Below the pieces are notes generated by a model. That model saw nothing but the letters and a program-made list of their open reading frames with translations. It had not been told where the DNA came from and did no database searches. From an uncultured bacterium (lineage in GTDB: Bacteria > Planctomycetota > UBA1135 > GCA-002686595): DNA of 64,000 bases. This document shows positions 43,387-51,839 of this stretch, piece after piece. Location of the stretch: positions 1 through 64,000 of the forward strand of contig CALBMX010000066.1 of assembly GCA_937896235.1 (NCBI GenBank), given 5' to 3'. Numbering within the stretch: position 1 is the stretch's first letter; each line of letters starts with the position of its first letter. The translations under genes and the position numbers were made by a program.

Positions 43387-44112
43387 ATGGGAGGCGCCGA
43401 TTCAGGGGAGCAGCAGGACGCTAGGAGTCTCGTGCCTTGGCCCGGTCCAACGCCTCTTATGCGAAGCGCTGTTTCGAAGTCAAGGTTCCATCTAGCGATT
43501 GAGTTTGCGCTCGCCAAATTGCCAAATGGGGAGCTGCCACGCGTCCTAGACGTTGGCTGCGTCGATGCTCGCCCCGATCGCGAGTCTTCGAAGGCGCGTG
43601 TTCGAGATAACGAGAAGCACATCTTTCGCTATGTGGCAGACCACAACCCGAATGTCCATGGAATCGATCTCGATCCTGCGGGAGTTGCGTACCTCACCTC
43701 AGAGGGGTACAGCTGCGAGGTCGCGAACGCGATTGAGCTCGATCTTGGGGAGCGGCGCTTCGATATTATCCTCGCTACAGAGATCATCGAGCATGTCGAA
43801 GATCCCGGGCGCTTCTTGCGCAGCGTCTCGCGGCACCTTGCGCCAGGTGGGAAGCTTATCCTCACGACACCTTGTCCGTTTTATAGTGCCCAGATCGGGA
43901 AGGTCTGGCGCAAGGGACGCCCTGATGTTCACGAAGAGCACGTGATGTGGTTTGATCCGATTACGATGGCGCGGCTGATCGGTCGCGTGGGGCTGCACTG
44001 GAGCGAGGGGGTCTGGCTTGCACCGAGGCGCTTCCGTTTTAGGAACTGGCGACGCCTCTTTCGACCTTACTTCCACCCGGCGTTTGGCGCTGTGGTCGAG
44101 GCGCGCTCTTAG
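43387..44112 (+). CDS. Class I SAM-dependent methyltransferase
   Basis: Second methyltransferase of the cluster, 241 residues, 9 bases after the first. Motif I is VLDVGCVDARPD, a variant in which the usual Gly-x-Gly is broken, followed by VHGIDLDPAGV, ILATEIIEHVEDPGRFLRS and LAPGGKLILTTP. The sequence differs enough from the preceding gene that it is not a recent duplicate. Its stop overlaps the convergent SDR gene by four bases. Substrate is unknown. Confidence 0.86.
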   Translation: MGGADSGEQQDARSLVPWPGPTPLMRSAVSKSRFHLAIEFALAKLPNGELPRVLDVGCVDARPDRESSKARVRDNEKHIFRYVADHNPNVHGIDLDPAGVAYLTSEGYSCEVANAIELDLGERRFDIILATEIIEHVEDPGRFLRSVSRHLAPGGKLILTTPCPFYSAQIGKVWRKGRPDVHEEHVMWFDPITMARLIGRVGLHWSEGVWLAPRRFRFRNWRRLFRPYFHPAFGAVVEARS

Positions 44113-44819
44113 GCAAACCAGATCCTTAAATTCTGGGCCCAGCGCAGGACGCGGACCGCACCGCCGGCTGCTTTGGGATAGGTGCTCTGTGCGGGGCGCC
44201 CAGCGATGCAGCGCTTCAATACCAAGACCGCCTTTGCCGTGGAGATCATGAGCGGCCTGATCTTGCCCTTTGCCATCTTCGTGTCGACGAATCCGAAGCG
44301 CACATTTGTGACGGCAATACCACGCGCGCGGTAGGCGAGCCCGAGGGCTTTAAGGTACGAGGAGTAACCTGACTTCGAGGCGCCGTAGCTCGGGGAGTCA
44401 GCCATCAAGAGGTCATCGGCTATGGAGGACAGGCCGATCAGATGGCCACGTCCCGCAGCGAGAAAGGTTGGGAAGACCACTTCGACTAGCTCGACCATGC
44501 TGATGAGGTTGGTCCGAAAAGTCTCAGCTTCACGCGCGAAGTTGTCGTCCTTGAGACCGTAGCCCACTCCGACGAGGTGCACGACAACATCAAACGGGCC
44601 GCGTGTTTCACAGGCTCGCTCCAGCTGGCCGCGATAAGTGGCGTCGAGTACGTCGCACGTGATGTGTACATAGTCTCCGCTCCCTTGGGCCACCTCACCT
44701 TCGGGGACAGTGCTTCGCGAGAGCCCGGTGACCGACCAGTTTTCGCGGAGCAGGGCCTCGGTGAAAGCTAGGCCGATGCCGTCCGAGTTACCAATGAGGA
44801 GTGCGCGTTGCTGGGACAC
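44109..44819 (-). CDS. SDR-family oxidoreductase
   Basis: Short-chain dehydrogenase/reductase of 236 residues with a Rossmann fold. The cofactor-binding motif is ALLIGNSDGIGLAF (normally T-G-x-x-x-G-x-G; here N-S-D-G-I-G). The catalytic Tyr and Lys are in SYGASKSGY with an upstream Ser in IGLSSIADD. The C-terminal basic tail lacks a clear substrate signature. It is convergent with the methyltransferase cluster. Likely NAD(P)-dependent reduction of an unknown carbonyl or alcohol. Confidence 0.86.
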   Translation of the reverse strand: MSQQRALLIGNSDGIGLAFTEALLRENWSVTGLSRSTVPEGEVAQGSGDYVHITCDVLDATYRGQLERACETRGPFDVVVHLVGVGYGLKDDNFAREAETFRTNLISMVELVEVVFPTFLAAGRGHLIGLSSIADDLLMADSPSYGASKSGYSSYLKALGLAYRARGIAVTNVRFGFVDTKMAKGKIRPLMISTAKAVLVLKRCIAGRPAQSTYPKAAGGAVRVLRWAQNLRIWFA

Positions 44820-44950
44820 GTTTAGGGAGGGGCTTGGTCAAACGGGGGAGTGCGCCGCGCTCGCTTGGCGAACAAAATCGGCATGCCCCTAGTCAAACCT
44901 AACCTGTGATGAGTCGCAATGGTGTGCCACCGAACCTTAGGCCGTGAACC

Positions 44951-45940
44951 CTAAAGACTGCGGAGGTCAAGGGTCCATATGGGGGTGGGACCGTCTTGAA
45001 GCTCGAACTCTTCCGAGCGTAAAAAGTGACCAATCGTCACGGAAAACCAAGGAAGCTTCGCGGTCACTCCGATCCCGATTTCAGAGACGAGTGGGTTCTT
45101 CTCGACGCTGTGGCTGCTTTTGAATGTGTTGCCGTCCAAGAAGATGTCTTGGGCGACGAGGTGGGACTCTGCGTTTACGAAAAACTCCCAATCGATGCCG
45201 CTCTTTGGAAGCGTAAGGCCAACCGCTGAGAGGGAGCTCCAACTTCGATCCAAAGAGTTTCCCAAGCGGATCCTGCCGCCGAGGCGGGCCTCGGTTCGAA
45301 TATTCCCCAAACTCGCGCCGGTGTTGAGGGCCGTATCCAGCTGCCACTCCCCGGAGTTGGAGAGCTCCCTGAAGTCGAAACGCCAATCGCGGTCCGCTGT
45401 TAGGAGCAGTCCAGGTTCATCTTTGATTTGGTGCTCCCATCCGCCGGGGTGCGCCATCTCAAAGAAATCGTGCCACTCAGTATGGACCTGTTTACCGAGT
45501 GCAGATGGACCAACGGTTCCGATCCGGAAACCAACAGAAGAGCGGCGGTCGCTGCGACGGGAAGGATCGGGGTCAAGCTCACTAGATTCGAAATCGACGC
45601 CGGTGTAGAGCCATGCGGCGAATGGTCGCTGGCCGCGCTGCAACTTGGTTGTCTGGATGTCGACGGGGGTGTAGAAAATCTGACCCGTCCGGTAGGTCGC
45701 CATCGGGGCGCCATCCTTGATAGAGAGGGCGTCTACGAGAGCTGATTCGCCAAGCGTGCGAACGACGTAAGTGGCCTCCGCTACGGGTACGCTCCACGAT
45801 GCCGCGGTCCCGTGGTTGTAGTCGCTTTGGTGGTCCCCCATGTCGTTGACGAGGTGCAGGCCATTTGGCGAAGAGCAACCTGTGGCGAGCGCGACAATGG
45901 CCAAGAGAGCAGCCTGGCGAGAATGGGAGTGGAGATGCAC
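44951..45940 (-). CDS. LpxR-like outer-membrane lipid A deacylase homologue (DUF2219)
   Basis: Protein of 329 residues with a lipobox-like signal (LLAIVALATGCSS, Cys at about 22). The body has features of LpxR, the outer-membrane 3'-O-deacylase of lipid A: VNDMGDHQSDYNHGT near the N terminus (conserved Asn-Asp pair), RTGQIFYTPVDI, RPFAAWLYTGVDF, FRIGTVGPSALG and TEWHDFF with a conserved His, then GGWEHQIKDEPGL. Many amphipathic strands follow, as in a 12-strand barrel. The lipoprotein-type signal is unusual for a barrel. It implies an outer membrane with lipid A or a similar acylated lipid. Activity is not proven. Confidence 0.83.
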   Translation of the reverse strand: MHLHSHSRQAALLAIVALATGCSSPNGLHLVNDMGDHQSDYNHGTAASWSVPVAEATYVVRTLGESALVDALSIKDGAPMATYRTGQIFYTPVDIQTTKLQRGQRPFAAWLYTGVDFESSELDPDPSRRSDRRSSVGFRIGTVGPSALGKQVHTEWHDFFEMAHPGGWEHQIKDEPGLLLTADRDWRFDFRELSNSGEWQLDTALNTGASLGNIRTEARLGGRIRLGNSLDRSWSSLSAVGLTLPKSGIDWEFFVNAESHLVAQDIFLDGNTFKSSHSVEKNPLVSEIGIGVTAKLPWFSVTIGHFLRSEEFELQDGPTPIWTLDLRSL

Positions 45941-46143
45941 GTGGGAAGGGTAATCGTCAGCCTGTGGGGAGCGCTACAACTAGCCCGTGGCAAGTTGCGG
46001 GTAACGCATGGGGACTCCGGACGGCGCTAGTTTTTTGAAATCGCAATCGCGGGCTGGGGAATGAACCACACCCCTCAGCAGGGGAGGATACCGGTGGCCA
46101 TTAATTCGGTTCTTGAATAGGAAGCTTCGCGTATGCTCCCAGG

Positions 46144-47427
46144 ATGAAACTTTTGATTCGCTTTCTTAGCACTAGCCTGTTTTTCGTCCTGACGGCAACC
46201 ATGGCGCAAGCCCAGAACGACGGATGTCGGAAGTGCGAGGAGCGGGGCGTCATTCCCTGTAAGCAGCACGATGACGAGATGCATATCTATGAACGTCAGG
46301 TTCAGTTTTGCTCCGTTGCGGCAGCTTGTAAGGAGTGCGCAGGGGCCCTGCTCGTGGACTGCGAGCGATGTGATGGGGGGCCTGACAGCCACTTGATTTC
46401 CGAGCGGCAAGAAGTGGTCCGGAGCTGGATGATTGACGAGCGGGTTGGGGCACATCTCGGCCGCGAGGTGCCCGTCATCGAGACTCCGCATTTTCTCCTA
46501 ATCGTTGATACGGGGACGTTGATCGAAACCAAGAAAAAGAAAGTGGATGGACATGTGGTTATGCACCGCGTGGCCAATGATGTTGAAGAGGTTGCGCGCC
46601 TTGTCGGGGAGCACTTTCTGCTTAAAGGGAGCGAGTCTAAAGAGGCCGGCCTTCTGCGCCGCGCCGCTGCGGCGTTTGCAGCGGGGGAGTACCTAGAGGA
46701 GGTGCTGCCACCGGAAGGGCCCGAATCTGAGCTTCCCGAGGCTGCGAGCCGAGACTACTTCAGCAAGATGCGAATGTGGATTTGGAAAAATCCCGACGAC
46801 CACCAGAGCGTGATGGCGAAGTTTTTGGGGAGCTCTTCAACGGGCGACTTCAAGATGTTGGGCAAGGACCCAGTCTTCTCGGTTTGGACGGAGAAAGAGT
46901 TCGCCACGGTGCCCGGCGTCAGGCGGCTCTTTACCCACAATGCGACACACATGCTGCTGTCGAACTTGTATCAAATGCTGTGGACCGGTGATCTCGGCGG
47001 CGGTTGGTTTGATGCCGGTTCGGCGCATTGGTACGAATACAAGATTCACGAGCTCAGCCTCAACTACTGCATCGAAGAGTCGACGGCTTCGCTTGATTTT
47101 CACGGCGGGGTTTGGCGTGCACCCATTCGCAAGTGGCTCAAAAAAGACGAGACGCGATTCCTGCCCGTTCTGCTCAGGGAAAACACGGGCGCCATGGAAT
47201 TGCCCGAGCAGGCTTTGTGTTGGAGTTTCTATGACTTTCTGGTCGCGAATCATGTCGAGACCCTCCCGATCCTCCAGAAGGGGCTGAAGCAGAAACAGGA
47301 GGCGCGCAAGCTGCTCACCGAAACATTGGGCATGCAGTTGCTCGCGATTGAAGAGGAGTGGCGAGCCTGGGTCGCTGCAACGTATCCGTTAAAAGGAGAT
47401 AAGCCGAAAGTGACGGTAGAGAAGTAG
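46144..47427 (+). CDS. Secreted Cys-rich protein with degenerate peptidase-like domain
   Basis: Exported protein of 427 residues with a typical signal peptide (FLSTSLFFVLTATMAQAQ). An N-terminal Cys-rich part (about 28-78: CRKCEERG, CKQH, CKECAG, CERCDGG) resembles the DnaJ zinc-binding fold. The C-terminal domain looks like the peptidase MA/DUF1570 class, but the zinc motif reads FTHNATHML near 262, with Asn where the catalytic Glu of HExxH belongs, and GGGWFDAGSAHWYEY near 284, where W-L-x-E-G is usual. Two essential residues are thus replaced, so I expect an inactive peptidase fold. It is followed by a carboxypeptidase gene. Confidence 0.72.
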   Translation: MKLLIRFLSTSLFFVLTATMAQAQNDGCRKCEERGVIPCKQHDDEMHIYERQVQFCSVAAACKECAGALLVDCERCDGGPDSHLISERQEVVRSWMIDERVGAHLGREVPVIETPHFLLIVDTGTLIETKKKKVDGHVVMHRVANDVEEVARLVGEHFLLKGSESKEAGLLRRAAAAFAAGEYLEEVLPPEGPESELPEAASRDYFSKMRMWIWKNPDDHQSVMAKFLGSSSTGDFKMLGKDPVFSVWTEKEFATVPGVRRLFTHNATHMLLSNLYQMLWTGDLGGGWFDAGSAHWYEYKIHELSLNYCIEESTASLDFHGGVWRAPIRKWLKKDETRFLPVLLRENTGAMELPEQALCWSFYDFLVANHVETLPILQKGLKQKQEARKLLTETLGMQLLAIEEEWRAWVAATYPLKGDKPKVTVEK

Positions 47428-47496
47428 CAGTCCAAAAGGGAGAGTCGCCGTTAGTATGGAGAAACCCACTCCTCCTCTTCCGCATTTGATCTCGTC

Positions 47497-49017
47497 ATGA
47501 CTTTTTGGAATCCGCTGCTCTTCGCCCTCTCCTCCGCAACCCTTGTTTTGTGCGGGTCGGACGCCCTGTCACTCCAAGAAGCTCCTGCGACGGTCGAAGT
47601 GACTTCCGTTAGCTCCGAGGTCGACACGTCGTCCTCTTCGGATCGCGAAGTGACGATCAACGGCGAGGTCGTTGCTTATCGTGTAACCACCGGGACACAA
47701 CCCGTATGGGACGAGGATGGCGAGCCGATCGCGTCGATGTTCTACACCTACTACGAGCGCCTTGGGTTGCCTGATGGGACGGAGCGGCCGATCGTATTCT
47801 CATTCAACGGTGGGCCGGGCTCAGCTTCGGTTTGGATGCATATGGCCTACACGAGCCCAGTGCTTTTGAAGATTGATGACGAGGGGTATCCCGTTCAACC
47901 CTACGGTGTGCAGGGGAACCCTCACTCCATCTTGGACGTCGCTGACATCTTGTACGTCGATCCAGTCAATACGGGCTTTTCCCGCATCCTCGGCGATGCG
48001 GACCGCTCGCAATTTTTCGGTGTGAACGAAGATGTGAGCTACCTAGCCAAGTGGTTGGAGACGTTTGTCACAAGGCATGGTCGGTGGGCCGATCCCAAGT
48101 ACTTGATTGGTGAGTCCTATGGGACGACTCGCGTTTCGGGGTTGGCGAACGAGCTTCAGAGCTCCCATTGGATGTACCTGAATGGTGTTGTTTTGGTCTC
48201 TCCAACAGAGCTTGGTATCGATCGCGACGGGCCCGTCTCCGACGCGCTTTTCTTGCCTTACTATGCGGCAACGGCTTGGTTCCACAAGAAGTTGAGCAGG
48301 GACCTGCAAGCCAAAGATCTGGAAGTGCTGCTCCCCGAAGTCGAGGCGTTCACTTTAGACGAACTGCTACCCGCTTTAGCGCGAGGAGGCTCCCTCCCTG
48401 ACGCGGACCGCGAGCGGTTGAGCGCGCGTTATGCGAAGTACTCGGGACTCGATGTTGGGGCGGTTCGGCAGTACAACATGGCGATTCCGACATCGTTTTT
48501 CTGGAAGGAGCTACTGCGTGAAGAGGGGCTGACCGTGGGACGCTTGGACTCCCGCTATCGCGGCTTAGATCGAACGGACTCCGGAACGTCCCCCGATTTC
48601 GACCCAGCCCTCTCGTCCTGGAACCACGCCTTTGCGCCGGCGATCAACCTCTATCTTCGCGAGGACCTAGGCTACGAGACGGACCTTCAATATTGGCTGT
48701 TTGGGCCCGTTCACCCCTGGGATCGGGATGGTGACCGGACCGGGCGTTCTCTGCAAAGTGCCATGGCGCAAAATCCGTATTTGCACGTGATGGTGCAGTC
48801 GGGTTACTTCGACGGCGGTACGGATTATTTCAATGCCAAATACACGATGTGGAACATGGATCCCGCGGGTCGGTTTCAAGATCGTATGACGTGGAAGGGC
48901 TATCGCTCCGGGCACATGATGTATCTGCGGAAGCCCGACCTTGAGAAGTCGAACAACGACATTCGAGAGTTCATCAAGCGCACGACGACTGTGCCGGGGA
49001 CGCCAGCGAAGCGCTAA
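47497..49017 (+). CDS. Secreted serine carboxypeptidase, family S10
   Basis: Alpha/beta-hydrolase-fold carboxypeptidase of 506 residues with a signal peptide (FALSSATLVLCGSDALS). The S10 oxyanion segment SFNGGPGSASVW, the nucleophile in IGESYGTTR (Ser at about 206), and the catalytic His in SGHMMYLRKP near 470 are all present. The charge-relay Asp should lie in the stretch near YFDGGTDYF. The family removes C-terminal residues from peptides, often at acid pH. It probably digests exogenous peptides outside the cytoplasm. It follows the degenerate peptidase gene by 69 bases. Confidence 0.93.
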   Translation: MTFWNPLLFALSSATLVLCGSDALSLQEAPATVEVTSVSSEVDTSSSSDREVTINGEVVAYRVTTGTQPVWDEDGEPIASMFYTYYERLGLPDGTERPIVFSFNGGPGSASVWMHMAYTSPVLLKIDDEGYPVQPYGVQGNPHSILDVADILYVDPVNTGFSRILGDADRSQFFGVNEDVSYLAKWLETFVTRHGRWADPKYLIGESYGTTRVSGLANELQSSHWMYLNGVVLVSPTELGIDRDGPVSDALFLPYYAATAWFHKKLSRDLQAKDLEVLLPEVEAFTLDELLPALARGGSLPDADRERLSARYAKYSGLDVGAVRQYNMAIPTSFFWKELLREEGLTVGRLDSRYRGLDRTDSGTSPDFDPALSSWNHAFAPAINLYLREDLGYETDLQYWLFGPVHPWDRDGDRTGRSLQSAMAQNPYLHVMVQSGYFDGGTDYFNAKYTMWNMDPAGRFQDRMTWKGYRSGHMMYLRKPDLEKSNNDIREFIKRTTTVPGTPAKR

Positions 49018-49045
49018 CAGCCCTCGGCCGCTTCTGGGCCGCCAA

Positions 49046-49708
49046 CTAGAACCGCGGCGTGATCTGCACGTCGCGGTAGCGCACTGTGTTGCCATGGTCT
49101 TGCAGCATGAGGGGGCCATACTCAACAGCGTTGCCATCGCGCGCGCTGCCTGTGGGGCCAGAAACCTCTTGGTCGTCTTGGATCATGACACCGTTTTGCC
49201 AAACGGTTAGCCGCGCATTTGAGAGCACGAGGCCATCCGAGTCAAAATCGGGAGCCGTAAACTCGATTGCGTAGTGCTGCCACTCGCCAGGTGGCAAACA
49301 GACACTTTGTGAGGCAACGGAGACGTTGTAGATGGCGCCGCAGGTATCCAGCCCGGGTTCAATCCCGAAGCTGTCGAGGATTTGCACCTCGTACAAGCCC
49401 TGCATATAAACGCCGCTGTTACCACGTGCTTGCCCTTGGGCGTCTGGCATGTGCGGGGTCATAAAGTCGAGCTCGATAAGTGCGTCCCCAAAAAGCGCCT
49501 TGGTGATGATGTTTCCACTACCCGGTTTAACTTCGACCGCGCCATCACCCAAGGAAATCCACTCAGCGGGTCGACCATCTAGGTGGACCCAATTGGCCAC
49601 ATCCCCAGATTCACCGAAGGCAGCAAACGGGGCAATTGAAGGTGTCGCTGTGCAGGATGCGAGGGAGGCGGAAAGCGTAAGAGCTGTAAAAAGGGGATTG
49701 GTTCTCAT
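49046..49708 (-). CDS. DUF1080 (3-keto-disaccharide hydrolase-like) lipoprotein
   Basis: Protein of 220 residues from the ATG at 49708, with a lipoprotein signal (PLFTALTLSASLASCTA). The rest is a jelly-roll domain of the DUF1080 family: DALIELDFMTPHMPDAQGQ, GNSGVYMQGLYEVQILDS, GEWQHYAIEFTAPDFD and LMLQDHGNTVRYRDVQITP. Family members bind or cleave sugars, some acting on 3-keto-disaccharides, and are very common in planctomycetes. Surface or periplasmic sugar processing is likely. It is convergent with the carboxypeptidase gene. Confidence 0.9.
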   Translation of the reverse strand: MRTNPLFTALTLSASLASCTATPSIAPFAAFGESGDVANWVHLDGRPAEWISLGDGAVEVKPGSGNIITKALFGDALIELDFMTPHMPDAQGQARGNSGVYMQGLYEVQILDSFGIEPGLDTCGAIYNVSVASQSVCLPPGEWQHYAIEFTAPDFDSDGLVLSNARLTVWQNGVMIQDDQEVSGPTGSARDGNAVEYGPLMLQDHGNTVRYRDVQITPRF

Positions 49709-49906
49709 GCGGTCATCGTAGCGCGAACATACCGGGCCGCACACTTTTGATCTGGGCAGCTAAGAAAAGGAGCTGCACCGACTGCGCTGCTCGGTCGCGC
49801 TTGTACGTCTCTATGGGATTGGGTGGCGGCTTTTTGGGGACCCGAGTACTTGCCCGGCACGGTACTTACCCGAGGCCGTAGCGCCCTCGGACTCTCCCAA
49901 AATCCC

Positions 49907-50440
49907 ATGAAGTACAGCACTCTCGCACTTCCCCTCCTTTTTGCACTACCGAGCTCCTCGCTCGCCAAGGCGCAAGCGGCCAGGAGGTTGTTGGGAGGTT
50001 CAGGGCTCAATCCGTGGGGTCTGCCATTGGCCGCGTCGACGTCTCCAAAAACGACAGGTGCCTCGCTTCCACCCGTGCTGCATCGAACCTAGATGTCAGC
50101 GACACCAGCGGCGCGCTCGATATGTTTATTCACGAGATAGCGAGCCGCGTACCCGAACTCATACGGACCGGATTCCTTGACAGCGTTTTTGTGAGCGGTG
50201 CAACTCTGAGCTGCACCGCGGCGATTGGTGTGTCCCTTGTTGGCCAAGGTGCGATGCCGTCGCCGTGGGGCTGCTCAATCAGAGCAAATTGGACGCGGTC
50301 TTTCCGATGGTTACAGGCGGGCTGGGACTAACCTCGAATTAAGTCTACCTGCATCTCTCTCTAGCGGCCCCCTTTGGACCCTGGGGCTCGATCTTGGCTC
50401 GAACTTGCCGACTTCAACCTGGAACGGCTACATCCTGTAA
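49907..50440 (+). pseudogene. Broken secreted beta-propeller gene
   Basis: Pieces of one secreted protein in three frames. An ATG at 49907 opens a signal peptide (MKYSTLALPLLFALPSSSLA). After a shift the second frame reads KNDRCLASTRAASNLDVSDT then SGALDMFIHEIASR, matching the WD40-like/PD40 blade pattern ISADGRYVAFxSxASNLVPGDTNGxxDVFVHD. A third frame ends LDLGSNLPTSTWNGYIL, like the C-terminal ends of the FG-GAP protein at 16131 and the matrixin at 31187. An intact relative would be much longer, so this gene has lost blades as well as its frame. Two or more frameshifts. Confidence 0.65.
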
Positions 50441-50496
50441 GCCTAGACGGCAGAGAGGAGGCCCTCTATTATCGCTTTGGCCAACAGCGGCGGGCG

Positions 50497-51702
50497 CTAC
50501 TGTGCAGCTTTTTTGTTGTCGCCAGGGCGTGGGCCCGGGAGGAACTCGGTTTCAAAATCACCATGGATTCCGCGCTCGATGGTCGCCATGGTCGCCCGGT
50601 TTCCAGCGCCGCTGAAATGTCCCGACCCATAGGCGGGGGGCTGGACGAAGAGTGTCGAGAGAGACGCCTGATTCCGCTTTGCGTACTGCCAGAGGTCAGA
50701 CCGTGTGGCCACGTAGGGCATGCCTAGCTTATCAAGAGTGCGGCGCACGAACTCCTCTTCACGATTCGGGACAGTTAGTGCGCGTGTGTCACTTTCCGAT
50801 TGGAAGAGCAGAACGAACCAGTCCACGCCAAGTGAATCTAGCTTGGCCTTGGCCTCTGAAAGCAGGAGCTCCGTGACCACTTCGATTTGGGCCTCGGCCC
50901 TCTCCTGTCCGAGCAACTTGTGCACCCACGCCTCGGGAAGTAGCTTCGTGCCATGGAGTAGCCCCCGCCAAGTTAGGCTTCCTACGCTAAGGGGGTGCTT
51001 TTCAAAAAATACAGACGGGTCATTTGTCTCAAGCTCGTGAAGCACAAGCTTGCCGTCTTCAGCAGTGAAGTAAGGCTTAGCCCACCCGCGAAAGTCTGCG
51101 CCGATACGATAGAGGTCGTCGGGCACAAGGAAGCTAAAGATTACGACTGGGTTGTGGTCGACGTACATGTCGACTGAATTGAGCATCATTAGGTAGGACT
51201 GACCCAAGCCGTAGCCACCAACGCCGTGATTGAAAAGTGCGTAGTCGTCTCCGGTTTCACTGCTCATGAAGAGTGCTTCATAGGACTCCTTCCATTCCGT
51301 GACCCCGCGCGCGAAGCTATCACCGTAGAGAACGACAGGTCGTCTGTTTACGGGAGGCGCGGCCGTGACTACCGAGTAATCCTCGCGGATGGTATTGGGC
51401 CGCCATCCCAGAATGGGGTCCGCGTTTGCAGGCACTCCCTCTCGTTGTACGTTTCGGTTCCACAGGTGGCTCAACTTCCAATAAGTCGAGTCGTACCTGT
51501 AGTTACTCCACAAATCTGGATCGCGAATTTCTTTGGTTGCCTTTACGATCGTAGGGTTCTCGCTGAACAGCAAGAAGTGCAGGCTTGCCTCGAGTAGCAC
51601 AATCGAAAGGCCAAAGGCGAGTGTGACTCGAAGGAGGAGCGCCTTCCAGGACCGTTTCGCTTTAGTGTTTGTTGTACCGAGTACTAATTCAGTGGCGGCC
51701 AT
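50497..51702 (-). CDS. Membrane-anchored SGNH hydrolase
   Basis: Protein of 401 residues with a single N-terminal membrane anchor (LLLRVTLAFGLSIVLLEASLHFLLF) and an exported SGNH-fold domain. Block I is PVVLYGDSFARGV. Block II is NHGVGGYGLGQSYLM. The last part has GSGHFSGAGNRATM, in which the block V His lies before a G-N segment. The arrangement resembles the AlgX/AlgJ or DHHW-type acyl-processing proteins of polysaccharide export, and an acylester substrate at the cell envelope is possible. A basic C-terminal tail follows. Not in an obvious operon. Confidence 0.77.
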   Translation of the reverse strand: MAATELVLGTTNTKAKRSWKALLLRVTLAFGLSIVLLEASLHFLLFSENPTIVKATKEIRDPDLWSNYRYDSTYWKLSHLWNRNVQREGVPANADPILGWRPNTIREDYSVVTAAPPVNRRPVVLYGDSFARGVTEWKESYEALFMSSETGDDYALFNHGVGGYGLGQSYLMMLNSVDMYVDHNPVVIFSFLVPDDLYRIGADFRGWAKPYFTAEDGKLVLHELETNDPSVFFEKHPLSVGSLTWRGLLHGTKLLPEAWVHKLLGQERAEAQIEVVTELLLSEAKAKLDSLGVDWFVLLFQSESDTRALTVPNREEEFVRRTLDKLGMPYVATRSDLWQYAKRNQASLSTLFVQPPAYGSGHFSGAGNRATMATIERGIHGDFETEFLPGPRPGDNKKAAQ

Positions 51703-51839
51703 GGGGGACTCGAAAGATAGAGATGCAGGCGTTTCGTGAGAGACGGGAGCGCAAAGCCTAACGGACGAGGCTCTAAAGCGGGACCCTAGAACTCCGCGCA
51801 GTATCTTTTCAGACAGCCGTTGGGGATGGGATGCCCGTG

